A stretch of DNA of 64,000 nucleotides from Pascua guehoae (Eukaryota > Basidiomycota > Tremellomycetes > Trichosporonales > Trichosporonaceae), in NCBI GenBank assembly GCA_001600415.1, contig BCJX01000003.1:1232809-1296808 (forward strand), written 5' to 3'. Below the pieces are notes generated by a model. It was not told where the DNA came from. It saw only the letters and a list, made by a program, of their open reading frames with translations, and searched no databases. The number at the start of each line of letters is the position of its first letter. The stretch's first letter is position 1. The position numbers and the translations under genes were made by a program. Below, one piece after another: positions 23,617-35,048 of this stretch.

Positions 23617-24793
23617 TCACTTGCGGGGGTCGACGAGGATCTTGACTGCCGTCTCGTTGCGGTGGATGAGTGTGTCAAAGCCGTCCGACACGAGCTTGTC
23701 GAGGCCAATGACGCCCGTGATGAATGGCTTGAGGTTGACCTTGCCCTCCTGGACGAGCTTGATGACTGCGGGGTGGACGTTGCAGTAGCCGATGATTCCG
23801 CGCACGTCGAGCTCCTTCTGCTCGTGTTAGCTGGGGTGGTGGTGTCCTTTGTAGAGTGTGATGTGATGTGATGTGATGTTTTGAAATGGGAAGGAGTAAG
23901 CTACTGACAGTGACGAGCTTGAAGAAGGGGACGGACGCTGGCTTGCTCCAGATGGCAATGACGACAATGACGCCGCGGGGCCGGAGGGCGTCTACGAGCG
24001 TGTCGACAGCAGGCTGGACAGAGGTACACTCAAAGCCGACGTCTGCGCCGTCTCCGCCTGTGAGCTTGCGGACCTCTTCGACGACGTTTTCGGTGCGGGG
24101 GTTGAAGACGTGAGTGGCGACACCGGTGTCGACTGCACGCTGGCGTCGGAGGTCGGAGGGCTCTGAAATGGCGACCGTGACGCCCTCGGCCTTGAGGACG
24201 GCCGCGAGGAGGAGGCCAATGGGGCCCGCTCCCGCAATGAGAGCAAAGTCGCCCCTTTTAGCCCCCGAGCGCTTGTACGCGTGGTACCCGACGCTGAGGG
24301 GCTCGATGAGCGCGGCCTCGTCGAGCGGCACGTCGCCGACGGGGTGGACCCAGCGCCGCTCCACGACCACCTTTTCAGACAGACCGCCGCCCCGCCCGCC
24401 GAGGCCGATAAAGTTCATGTCCTTGCTCAGGTGGTACTTGTCGTTTGCCGGGCTCGTGTCCACTCCTTCCCCAATGATAAACGGCTCGACGACCACCCGC
24501 TCCCCGACCTTCAGGTCCGTCACGCCCTCGCCCAGCGCAGTCACCGTACCCGAAAACTCGTGGCCCATGGTAATCGGCGCACACTCGTGCGAGATCGGGT
24601 GCGGGCACCCCGCGGCCGGCACAATGATCGGGCCCTCGAGGTACTCGTGCAGGTCGGACCCGCAGATGCCGCAGTACCCCACGTCAATGCCCACCGTCCC
24701 CGGACGCAGCTCGGGGACGGGAACGTTTTCGATACGAATGTCCCCCCGGTCGTAGAAGCGCGCAGCGCGCATCGTCTTCTGGTCCTTTGTCAT
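23617..24793 (-). CDS. Zinc-type medium-chain dehydrogenase, (R,R)-butanediol dehydrogenase-like
   Basis: Two exons (24793-23909, 23817-23617) give 361 residues with the full MDR layout. Catalytic zinc ligands lie in CGICGSDLHEY (residues 41-51, Cys44) and GHE (His78-Glu79). EPLSVGYHA lies in the substrate domain (residues 164-172). The Rossmann motif GAGPIG is at residues 188-193. Overall similarity to yeast Bdh1-type enzymes (EYLEGPI, FIGLGG, VEPLSV) suggests NAD(H)-dependent interconversion of acetoin and 2,3-butanediol, or a related polyol. The structural-zinc lobe, normally four cysteines, reads TSPANDKYHLSKDMNFIG with no Cys, so structural zinc should be absent. Sorbitol or threonine dehydrogenase activity cannot be excluded. 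It is convergent with the NDUFAF2-like gene, and a 2.7 kb gene-free region lies upstream. Confidence 0.82.
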
Positions 24794-27490
24794 GGTGCAA
24801 GGTGGTTGGGGGTGAGTGAGTTGGTACGCAGTGGAGACAGCGAGGAAACGACGCGAGGTGGGGAGGTGGGGAATGAGGGGCCCACAAAGCTAGCCGCACG
24901 CTCTTTATCTCCTTTGCGCGTCGAGCCCACCGTACCGGCGTTCAACGATCACGCCAGTAATAGACCGAGGATATCCGACCCGACACACCAAACGTGAGAA
25001 TCGAGAAAAGCCAATGTCCTACCCGAGCAGCCCGAACCGTGTCTCCGCAACGACAGCACTACCAGCTGACAGCCAGTTAGCCCGACACATCAGACTGTGG
25101 AGAGTGGGCAATATCTAGACCAGTGCCTGGTGCCTGAACATCGGCTCGCCGGTGGGCAACGCCCTGTACGTCACGAGAGCGGACATGGTAGCCGACAATC
25201 GGCACAGATTGGCTGTGGCAGTCGACCACCGTTGCACCGTTTGTGCCCGTTGGACGATGCTGTCGGGTTTGGGCAGTACATAGGTAGAGTTGCACGCCAC
25301 ACCCACAGCATGCACAGCAGGCTAGCAGATACAGCACTGGCTTCGCGCTCCGAGTGTACCCTATGCGTCAGCTCTACCCACTGGCCAGTCGCCCCCCCCC
25401 CGATCCAAAGGCATATATCAAGGTCGGTATTCCAGACACGTCGCCCACCGTGGCGCTCCATCGTGGCTATATTCGTGCTCTGTCGAGTAACAAGACAAGG
25501 ACGCCACGGCCCGATTCGGGCTGCGACTCGATATGTAGAGCACTCCCACCAGCCACCAGCCCCGTGCCAGGGGCGCCAGTGTATTGGGCCCTCTGGCGTT
25601 GAGAGAGCAGTCTTAGGGCATGCGCGTGGGGTCCTGGATACTCGTTCTCCAAGATGGCGCAGTCGAGTATCTCCCTGGCGGTCGGTTTTCCCTGCTAGAG
25701 ATGCTTGTTTCTGGATGGCTCACAGATACAAGACAGCCCGAAACATGACAGAGAACGAGCACGACACCAAGCGAGACGCTCGTCTCTTTCCTGCTGTCCT
25801 TTTCTCGTCGACATCGATACATCGTTGGTGAAACGGTATCATGCGTCGTTGCCACTCAATTCTTTGATAACCATAAGGATGTCGTCGTCGACGCGGCAGG
25901 AGTTCGCCTCCCTTATGATGTAGACACGTCTACCCTATCGAGGTAGATATTCTTTTGCACTCGAGGGCATCTTGCGTTTGCACCTCGTCGGTAGAGCTCC
26001 AACACGTACCACGGGTGGTTGCGCCTCTTTGTGTTTCGTTTCTCTGGGCTGCTAATTCGAGGCTGATAATTACAACGCTAATTGCCCCGGCCTCGTCTGA
26101 GGATATCGTCGAGAGTACGAGTGTGGTGCACGGCTAGAGTAACGTCGGACATGACGGTATTTGGTTATTCCCGACGTATTGTCTGTATCCCCCACACCCG
26201 GACACACACACGTCTCCCCGTCTCTTTCCCTCCCGCCAGCGAAGCAGAATATATAGCATTCCGACCTTTTGTCACAGTGTCTACCAAGAACATGACCCAA
26301 GATATCAACAGTGGCGGCGAGGCCTGAGTTCGAGCTCGAGTAAACTAAGTGTTTCCATACACGGGTGACGGGTACCATAGCGGTGTGCCCCAAATATCGT
26401 CACCAACTTGCCCTCCTATCACTCCCAGCTCGTATCGACAATGATACCGTCCCGGGGCACTGCCTGGATTTATCCACCCTCCTGCCGTTCTCACTCTCAC
26501 TCTCACACTCGCCACACTCGAGATAGTTCGGGCCCTCTCCCTTCGCATGTCCGATTTACTACCTCGCCACTCTTACCTCTTATCAGCCCTTTCCCCTCCG
26601 GTCTTCCACGGGTCGCATATTGACTCGCGTGCCGCTCGAATGCCATGTCTGGCCCTATACCGATTCCCCGACTGGAGTGGATTCTGCTGCACGACACTGC
26701 GCATGCACTGGGCGCTGGACGACACTTGCGAGAGGTACTGGAGGTGGCATGTGTAATAGTACACGCTCTCAGCCGCGTTCTCAGCGACATGACATGTTCA
26801 TGAAGCGATCCGCCGAGATGCCCCTCTCGACGGTATTTAGGATACCTTTTGGGCCAATGGATAACGTGGCTTGGTGGTGCTATCACACCATGGGCGGGGC
26901 TACAAAGAGCGCTCACTCCGCACATCCCTTAGTATCCATGAAATACAAACTGAGTGGAATGGGAAACGCGCGTCGTGCTCCCCTCATCGCGGAGGCTCTG
27001 CAAGCACCGAGTACTGCGAGGAATTACATTGGTTTGGATTTATGGTCGGCGCAAAGAGCCCAAGCACTGGGGACTCCACAACCCGTGCGACATGCGCCAA
27101 ATGGCGCAAGTGGCCAACCTCGACACCGGTGCTGCACCACGGCTCCAAGTGCTCCAAGTACATGGCCTGTGTGTGATGCATGAATTTCGTCCATAGTCGT
27201 AAAGTATCACAGGTCAAGTGAGCAAGCACAGTAAACAAATGGTGACAACGGTGTATGTATGGTCCACATAGTCCGGTCGCGTCGTGCATCGTCGACGCGG
27301 CCATTGGTGTTCTTCTGTTCTTATCCTGCGGAAGGAAGGATCCCTTGACATTGTCGTTGCTTGGTTCTAGTGTCCGTTTTGCACTGGGTTGAGAGTCTGT
27401 TCTCATGCTGCCGGTCTCGCGAGCGGGGCCGGGGGGCCGGGTTTACTTGATACCCTAAATCAGGCCAAAGTATCTGCCAATACTCCATGA
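24794..27490. other. 2.7 kb gene-poor gap upstream of the MDR dehydrogenase
   Basis: Composition resembles the left-hand gene-poor block and differs from the neighbouring genes: more balanced base use and many short frames on both strands, none with splice-supported continuation. The proximal 200 bp presumably hold the dehydrogenase promoter. The motif ATATCAACAG at 26302-26311, next to an AATATATAG box (about 26247), faintly resembles an LTR end, but no partner LTR was found. I cannot support a gene here. Confidence 0.55.
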
Positions 27491-30350
27491 CTACACCTCT
27501 CGCGCGGCACGACGGCGGGCGATAAAGTCTGGGATGACGCGACGTTTGGCCGGCAGTGTGGCGCGGCGCTGGAGACCGGTGGCCGGCGGTTCTGCACCTG
27601 GGGGCTTTGGCGAGTTGGTCCTTGCGTCGGCGGGCTGGAAGGCCCCGCGTGAGCGCGAGCGGAAGTTGGATGTGGTAGGAGTGGGCGAGGATGCGGTCGT
27701 GTTGAGGATGGGAGAATCGGCGTGGCGTGGCGAAAGGCCACGGCGGTTCTCGTACACCACATAACCCCCGGTAGGGGTATCTTCGTCCGAGTCTGAGGGG
27801 TCAATCAAGTCGATTGCCGGTACGCCTCCCCGGCTGGGGAGGCGAGGGAGCGAGGGACGGGGTTTGCGACCGTGCTTTGGCGTCGGACGAGATGGGATAA
27901 GTGACGCGACAGCAGAGGTCAGCATTGGAGCCGGTGGCGGTGCGGCTGGTGAAGTGGGCCGCGAGAGCGACGTGCGTGGCTCGGCTTCCACAATATAGTA
28001 GCCTCCCGAAGGAGCTTCGTCGTCCGAGTCGGACGGCAACATAAAGTCCGTGTCGGCGCGTACGGGCGCGGGGCGTTCCTGTCGCTCAACACGGAGCGGT
28101 GACGGGACTCGGGGAGAGGTGGAGATGTGTGCGCCAGGAGATGGTAGAGGCGATGGGATTTTCTTGATCGACTGAGGCTGAGGGGATGTAGACTGGCTCG
28201 TTGGAGCTTGAGGCAGTGGCGCGGCCTGGCTCGCTTGAGGTTTGGAACCCTGGGGCCCATGACCAACAAGAGTTGTCTCTTCGGTGCCGACAAAGGTTTC
28301 TTCGGTGGTAGGACGGACGCTGTCGGTGGAAGGGCGAGTGACACTGTCCGCTGCGGCTTGATCCTTTGGTGGACGCTGCCGCTTGGACTTGCTGTCGCGC
28401 CGTATGAGCGACGCAGCGCTGTCCTGCCGCGAATGGGTTGACACACTCTCGTGTGCCTTGTGTTTCGTATCTTGCCCTCCTTGAGACGAAGCGCTCCCGC
28501 GTCGTGTCTGAGACGATACGCTGCTGCGCCGCTTCCGAGACACACCCTCCTTGCGGTCGTGGTGTGACATTGGCTAAACGATCAGTAAAAAGTCACACGA
28601 GGGAGAGTGGTCGGGGCCAGAGGTACACGTGTGCACCGGCCCCTCTTCATCTGCACTGACCAAGGCCCTGGAAAAGACAAAGGCTTGGTGGTTCTCAATG
28701 AGAAACTCGATGACCTCTTGAGACAATGGACCCTCCATGGGGCGCATTTCGTGACCTGGGTGAGACAGCATGCCCGGTTGGAAGATGACGGCGAGGTCTG
28801 GGCCAAAGTCAGCAGGAGGAATGGAATGAAATGTGACAACGGAAGGGGTGGTTGCGGTATGTTCATGTTACGCACTGGCCGATGTCATGAGGTTCTTGTC
28901 AGACTCCTTTGCAAAGATTCCCAGGAGATCGAGCAGGTAAAGGAGGAGGTACTGATTTGCGGTGGGCATGCTTCGGATTAGCGATTTGTATTCACGAACC
29001 CGGTTCTTGATGGGAATATCGCGAGCTTGCACTTTGCGGAACTGCAAACGCTGTGAGCGGCTAGGAATACGACGGCCGAAGCTTGGGCACAAGTACGCAC
29101 AGGGTCGTACAACCGCTCAGGAATGACGGACTCGGGCATCTGGGTGAGGTACCGGCGCAAAATGGTCGCAACATCATGGGGCGTGAAATTGGATGCTTCC
29201 CAGTCAATGTTCATGCCAAACTGCGGCATGTCAGCTGATGCCCCCTTGTCGTCCTTCGCAACGAGATGCTACCAAAACGCACGCTTGGACCTTCGTCAAA
29301 AATGGCCTGGAGCTCACGCATGCGCTTGGCAGACCCCGAAATGCGGAAGATGCCCTCGATATCTGTGCGGTCCTTGAGGTATCCTCCACACCGCGCAACG
29401 ATGATGGGGACCGTTCTGGGCGTGTTAGTCCACAGCCAGAGCCGTAGCCCAGAGGTGGCGCCATGTGAACTCGAAACTCACCCCCAGACGACGAGCTTGC
29501 CGTCGGGTCCGCTTTTTGAGATTTGCATCCCGGCATAGTCATCTGCGATTACCTTTGCGAGCGGTGTGCCAAAGACGCGGCGCGTAGTCATTGTCTGCCG
29601 CGGGGCATGGCGGAACGACTGCCCGGGAGCTTGGTGCATGGGTGGCGCCGGGAGCGGCGGCGACTTTGACGTGCCCTGGCCTCCAAAGCTCTGGCGTTGG
29701 GAAAACGACTTCCACCAGTTCCGTAAACCCTGGGTGCTCTGCTCTCGTTCACTCATCTCGGCAATGGGCGAGGGTTTGGCGGGAGAGAGGGGGCGGTCAC
29801 GTTCACGTTCGGCGCGTTCGTTGCGCTCGCGCTCGCGCGACTTTTCACGCGACTGGGCGCGCCCGCCCGACCGCACGCTCCTCAGACGTCGTAAAGCCCC
29901 CGATGCACCGCCAGTGGGTCCGCTGGACGAGCCCGAGCCCGTGCTGGGGCTCGCACCGAGCGCGGGCTGATTTGGGGTGGTGCCCGAGCTTGCTGGAATC
30001 GGGGGATTCGTCGAGGAAGAAGAGGGGTTGCCGCTGGTCCCGGTCCCGGCGGTCCCAGCGGGGTCCGAGGGGAGCAACTCTTCACGTGCGGGAGCACCTC
30101 CTCCTGCTCCAGTGGTTGGTGGGCCCGAGGTGGTGGTGACGGCCGCGCTCGGTTGGAACCCTGATGTTCCGCTCGCCCCAGCTACTGGCACGGGCAGAGG
30201 GCTAGCGACACGCGAGGCGGGTCCGGGTCCAGGTCCCGGCGGGGGAGAGGCCGCGGGCGCGACCCCAGCATCTCCAGGTGTGTACGAGCCTGCCGCGGGG
30301 TATGCAATGCGGCCACGGCCAGGCGCCGGCGACGGCCGGGCGGACACCAT
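27491..30350 (-). CDS. Sac7-like Rho GTPase-activating protein
   Basis: Six exons (30350-29482, 29415-29283, 29220-29101, 29041-28876, 28797-28637, 28573-27491) give 843 residues. A disordered Pro/Ser/Gly-rich N-terminus precedes a complete RhoGAP domain (about 254-480). It starts at VFGTPLAKVI, with the arginine finger in EGIFRISGSAKR (Arg314), then TPHDVATILRRYLTQMPESVIP and NLAVIFQPGML. The domain order and wording match the fungal Sac7/Bag7 group, which stimulates GTP hydrolysis by Rho1. The C-terminal 360 residues are disordered and contain two copies of an acidic SDSD(D/E)...GGY motif at about 661-680 and 741-759. The last intron donor (CCG before GTGCAC) was picked because only phase 0 keeps the long final exon open. 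RHO1 and RDI1 are in the same window, so this is a plausible regulator of that Rho1. The start codon is the first Met of the open frame; an upstream exon is possible. Confidence 0.88.
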
Positions 30351-31867
30351 GGGTGTGCGTGCGAGTGCGCGCAGTGGGCGCGCAGGAGACGGGATCGGTG
30401 GGTTGCGACGGCGGTGGAGGCGGCCTCGAGGTCAAAGTGCCAAAGGGGGGGAACGCGATGGACACGGTCGAGGGGGTTGGTGAGATGAGCGCAGCGTTGC
30501 TGGGATGCAACCGCGACCGCGGGAGAGGGCCAGGACCAGGACGGCTGGGTGTCGCAGCGCGAGACAAGGAGAGCTGCTCGCGATTCAGCTGGCTGGTGAG
30601 CAGACCTGCAGACCAGCTACAGAGGCGCAATCGATGTCGAGGTGAGAAACAAGGCGGTAGGGCGGCGTGCCTGCGCGTAGCAATCTGTGTAGTGTGTGCT
30701 TTGTGCAGTGCAGTGGTGGAGACGAGATGACGAAAAGGGCAAAGCAGCAACAGGTGGGTGGCGATGAAGAGGTGGTGGTGGGGGGTGGCGGAACGCAATG
30801 GTGAAGGGGGATTTGGGTACCGTCGACGAGTGACGACAAAGGCGCCTGCGTGTGTGCGTGTGTGTGTGTGTGTGTGGATTGGGATTGTGCAAAGGAAGAA
30901 GTGAGATTGGATTGTGATGAAGATGTGATTGCCAAAGGGTTGGGTCGGGGTGGATGGGTTTGTGAATTGTGACGGTGATGGATGGATGGATGGGTTGGGT
31001 AGTTGGTTGAACGGATGGATGGACCATGTGAATATGTCTCTGGTTAGAAAAGAATTGGGAACATGCCAAGTGATGCATGGTCTCTCTCTCTCTCTCTCTC
31101 TCTACAGTGCTCTGAACCTAGATTCAACACCCCATGCCATGGGACTCGACTGTTTGACAAGCAAGACTGATTGTTGGTTGCACTGCCTGCCTGCCTCCCT
31201 CCACTGCACTGCCGCACGGTGCCGCACGGCCTCGTTTATACTACTACTGTCGCACCCTTGCTTTGCCTTCTGGCCTTCTGGCCTTCTCGACCCACAGCCT
31301 CGGCCCCTTCTGTCCTCTCTCCACCACCACCCCCGGTTACCCGGTGCAACTGTTGATATTGTACCATGTATGAATGAATGCACTGCACTGTACTGTACAG
31401 TGGGATGCAGGATAGATGCTGTGCCTTGTGTGTGCTCGATCCGCGAGCCGCGGTTGCCTGATCTGGGATCTGTCGACATTTTCCCTGTGGGTCCTGTGGA
31501 GTCCCGACAAGGTAGTGAGTGTTCAGGATTACCTGACATGTGCCGTGCCATTCATTTATTGTATCATGCATGGGATGGCAAGGGATTGCATGCGACACGA
31601 CACGACGCTCCTGCTCTCAATGTCACAGAGCGGCATTTACAGTATCGCCTCGCCCTCTCTCTCTCTCTTGCCCTCGCCCCTTGATGACGTCTTTTCCGCC
31701 CCTCGGGCTCCCTCATACCATCCATTTACGTAAACAAATGACCAGATCCCATGTCATGAGCAGAAACAAGGTTGCCATTCCGCCATGGTATGGTTGCTCT
31801 CCTCGTCACAACAAATGATCACATTCCTCTCTATCCAGCACTCGGCACCCACGTTATGCATGCATCA
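30351..31867. other. Intergenic region upstream of the RhoGAP gene
   Basis: About 1.5 kb containing the RhoGAP promoter and leader and the 3' end of TRM82. It holds a TG/GTGC run at 30850-30876, TGGATGGA-type repeats near 30980-31020, and a (TC)11 run at 31081-31103. A 251-codon + strand frame here is low-complexity and not supported. Confidence 0.5.
31081..31103. repeat. (TC)11 microsatellite
   Basis: Perfect TC dinucleotide run in the RhoGAP/TRM82 intergenic region. Confidence 0.9.
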
Positions 31868-33604
31868 TTAGGCCTCTGCCACATCCACAGCCCCACCCTC
31901 CTCTGCTGGCGTAGACGTCTCTGACGCCTCGGCAGGAGCGGCCGCCACTGCACCGCCCTTGTTCTTTTTCCTTTTCTTGGTCTTCTTGGGCAACAGGTCC
32001 TGCACGTCGACGCCCTTTGCCTTGAGCCGCCCAAGGTGCTTTGGCGCCATGTTGTCGAGGTCTCTGCTGGCCTTTTCGTCCGAGGGTCCTGCAAGCTCCT
32101 CGTCCTCTTCAAACCCGGGCCAGCGTGGGAACAGCGACAGGTTCGGGTACAGGTTCAGGCCCGAGAGGATGGCTGCCGGTGCCTGGAGCGCGGCAGTGGA
32201 GATGGCTGTGGTGAGGGTAGACAGCAAGGTCGAGTCTTGGACGGCCGAGAGCTGCGAGTTGGGTGTGTCAGCCACTAACGCTTGAAGGGGATGATAGAAA
32301 TGGTACATGGTGCTTGCAGGGATAATAGAAATAATACACGGTGCTTGCAGGGGTAATAGAAGGAATACGGTATACTCACCTGGCCATTGGCTCCGACGTC
32401 GACGAGGGCGAGGGACTGTGTTGCGCGCGCGGCATCAATCTCGGTCGCGTCCTTTGCCACGCCCCAGCTGGCGTCGAGTGTGACGACGAGCTGGGCGTCG
32501 GTGCCTGGGGAACGCGCAAAGCCGAGGACGGGGTGGGGGAAGGGGATGGTGTGGATTTCTGGCTTGTTGTTGTTGTCGTCTGCCGCCACCTCGGTGGGGA
32601 GGACAAACGCGTGGAGGGCCGTACACCCCTCTGCGAAGAAGACGACGACGGTGGCGGCGCCAACCTCGACCGACCCGATCTGCTCAATACACACGCCCTG
32701 GCCGGTGGGGTACATCATGCCCTCTGGGGCGACGTACCATGCGTCCGAGGCTGGGTCGTCGCTCGGCGCGGCAGTGGACGCGTTGGCCGGCTTGCGGTTT
32801 GCGGGGCCCTTGATCTTGCGCGCCTGCGGCCGCACGCGGCGATGGGGCAGGACGGCGGGGAAGACGTCGACGCGGCCCTGGAGCGTGCCCGACTCCCAGT
32901 CCCAGATCTGCAGCGTCGGCTCGCCGCCACCCGACACGAGCGACGCGGGGCGCGACGCCGGAATGTGGATGGCAGACACATAGCCCTCGCTGCCGAACAG
33001 GTAGCGCTCAATCACATACGACAGCGGGAACCGGCTCACGCGGATGTGCTCGTCGCGGTCCGCCGTGAGAATGTGCTTGCCGTCGTGCGACAGCGCGTGC
33101 TGCGACACAACCGAGACGTGGCCCAAGAGGTAGTCGGCGTCCGGGTTGAGCGCCGGGTCGGCCGTCAGGATAAAGCCCTTTGGCCGCTCGGCAACCTCGC
33201 GCGGCTCAAGTGGGTACCTGTAGTGTCAGCTAGCACACCTTCATCCAAGAGCTAGCTCACCTGTAAACATCGCCGACCTTGTCAGTGAGGATGATCGAGT
33301 TGTCGGGCGCAAACGAGATATCGGCGACGCGCTTGATCGTCTGGCGCTTGGAGCGCAGTGTGACCGTGTCGCCCAGGTCCCAGACACACAACGCCTTGTC
33401 GTCACCGGCACTAACTGCGAGCTTGCCATCGGCGCTCACAGCGACCTCGCGGATAAGCCCTGTGGCAGCCTCCTTGGGGGACGCGGCCGTCGGGGACGAC
33501 GAGGACGACGAGCCAGCGACAACGTGCAGCGTCGAGCCAGAGGCGACAACGAGCTTGTCGGCGTTGGACGCCACCGCCGTTGGGGGGAAGGGGAGGGTGG
33601 CCAT
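31868..33604 (-). CDS. TRM82/WDR4, WD40 subunit of tRNA m7G46 methyltransferase
   Basis: Three exons (33604-33261, 33217-32380, 32251-31868) encode 521 residues. The diagnostic block GHVSVVSQHALSHDGKHI followed by LTADRDEHIRVSRFPLSYV is the conserved core of Trm82/WDR4, the non-catalytic partner of Trm8/METTL1 that installs 7-methylguanosine at G46 of tRNAs. Several WD40 blades are visible (AVSAGDDKALCVWDL, EPTLQIWDWESGTL). The N-terminal blade has a Ser-rich loop (GSSSSSSP), and the C-terminus ends in a Lys-rich nuclear-type stretch (PKKTKKRKKNKGG) and an acidic tail, consistent with nuclear location. Intron 2 (128 nt) contains imperfect tandem repeats. It is divergent from the Chz1-like gene over 376 bp. 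Length is near the yeast protein (444 residues) plus extra loops. Confidence 0.93.
32283..32366. repeat. Imperfect ~31-bp tandem repeats in TRM82 intron 2
   Basis: The unit (GGGATAATAGAAATAATACA and onward to GGTGCTTGCA) occurs nearly three times, filling most of the 128-nt intron. Each copy carries a CTTGCAGGG-like string. Being in the intron, it does not affect the protein. Confidence 0.85.
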
Positions 33605-33980
33605 GTCGACGAGGGGCAGTGGTGCGTAGACGTCGTCGACTGAGTGTGTGCTTCGAGCAAAGCAAGTCGACTCCTTAGGGTTTCTGGAGAGGGCTTCAAA
33701 GGTGGTTGCTGTCGAGCTTCAACTTTTGACCACTACCACGTGGCACATGTGACGTGTCATTTTATCGTCCGAAAAATAAGGTGACATCCCTCGTAGAGTG
33801 CACTCTAAGGGTACGGTATCAACAAAACAAATCACCCGTACGCGGGCACGCGCGTTTTGGCGGGGGCAACCCGCAATGTTTGGCCGGCGGATACCTTCCC
33901 CCACTTTCGACGCGACTTTGGCTCTCCCTTTCCCTCTTCTGCTCCATCGCCCACTCTCCCACCCTCTTATTGCATCCACC
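33605..33980. promoter_or_regulatory. Bidirectional promoter between TRM82 and the Chz1-like gene
   Basis: The two start codons are 376 bp apart and divergent, so both promoters lie here. The left half has A/T-richer stretches (33760-33780), and the right half is a pyrimidine-rich leader. No single conserved element is certain. Confidence 0.6.
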
Positions 33981-34759
33981 ATGGCAACCGAAGCATCCAC
34001 CGCCGTCCCGCCCCCGGACGCCACCCCAGACGTCGAGGTTGGCGAGAAGCGCAAGGCCGACGACGCCGCCGAGGACGTTGAGCCCGAGAAGAAGTGCGTA
34101 ACCTGGGTGGAGAGGGGATGTCACCCGGTGGTCACCGCGGCCTGGGGGATGGCCTGTGCCCAGGGAAATTGGGGGGGGGCATGGGGGGGCAGTACAGGGG
34201 ACTGAGTGGCGAGTGGTGGCCTGGGCCGTTATGCGGGCTCTCGAGGCTGCTCGAGACTGTTGGATGCGTGCATGTGTGACTAACGCCCAGGCTCAAGAAC
34301 AACGAGGGCGAGGCCGAGCCGGTCGTCGACAAGGGCAAGGGCAAGGGCAAGGGCAAGGCTGTCGACACCGAGGCCGATCCCGAGCCCGCGGCCGACTGGG
34401 TCGACGAGGAGAGCGAGGACGAGCTCATCGTCTCGGGCCCCCGCCGTCGTAAGCAGGTCAACTACGCCTCGGTGAGTGGATGGATGGAAGCAAGGAAGGG
34501 CAAGTGGGGGAAGGAGCTGGGGCGGAGAGCGAGTGGATTTACGCGTTCGCCACTGGATGCAGCTGACACACAGGCCGAGGCACTCGCCGCTGCTGGCCTC
34601 ACGTCGGCCGATGCCGACGAGGAGGAGGAGGAAGACGACGACGAAGAGTTTGAGGCTGGCGACGACGACGAGGACGACGATGGTGACGCCGACGAGGGTG
34701 TTGCCGCCGCGGCCGACCTCTCCGCGGCCGTCGAGGACGATGACGACGAGGAAGTCTAA
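33981..34759 (+). CDS. Acidic nuclear protein, probable Chz1-like H2A.Z-H2B chaperone
   Basis: Three exons (33981-34093, 34291-34471, 34574-34759) give 159 residues. The protein is overwhelmingly charged. A Lys/Glu N-terminus with GKGKGKGKA is followed by the motif ELIVSGPRRRKQVNYAS (residues 82-98) and a C-terminal run of Asp/Glu (EEEEEDDDEE and EDDDDEEV). In Chz1 proteins an acidic region flanks a short motif of the form (I/V)xxGRRTRGKxIDF that contacts histones; the motif here is similar but lacks the exact TRG. I therefore call Chz1-like with moderate confidence; another acidic histone-binding protein is the alternative. It would act in the nucleus delivering H2A.Z-H2B dimers to SWR1. Confidence 0.6.
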
Positions 34760-35048
34760 GCTGCCCCGAGCCACCGGTCCCGAGGGACCATCTGCGGCCC
34801 CTCCGCTCCCCCCCCCACCCCCCCACCTTTCGTTCATCGGGCCCACGTACCCGCGTGCCCGAGTAGACGCGCATGATATGTCCATGCCGAAAACGCTGAG
34901 TGCAACCTGTAAAAGATGAATGCATGTAGCTGCCAATACCATTGCCCGCTAGCTGTGTGCTGGCTGCCCGAGCCAGCTTGTGGGGTGTTGCGACAAGGTC
35001 CACTGTCCCTGCGGTGAAGCCTTGGTGTCTGGTGGTAGTGCCCGACGG

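Noticed and set aside
26247..26330. AATATATAG box and ATATCAACAGTGG string resembling an LTR end and primer-binding site
   Set aside because: No second LTR, no TG...CA boundaries and no retroelement reading frame nearby. A similar ATATCAACAG on the opposite strand near 31350 is also isolated.
30929..31684. 251-codon + strand frame in the RhoGAP/TRM82 intergenic region
   Set aside because: Crosses a TC microsatellite and GGATGGA repeats. No domain, and base use unlike the neighbouring genes.
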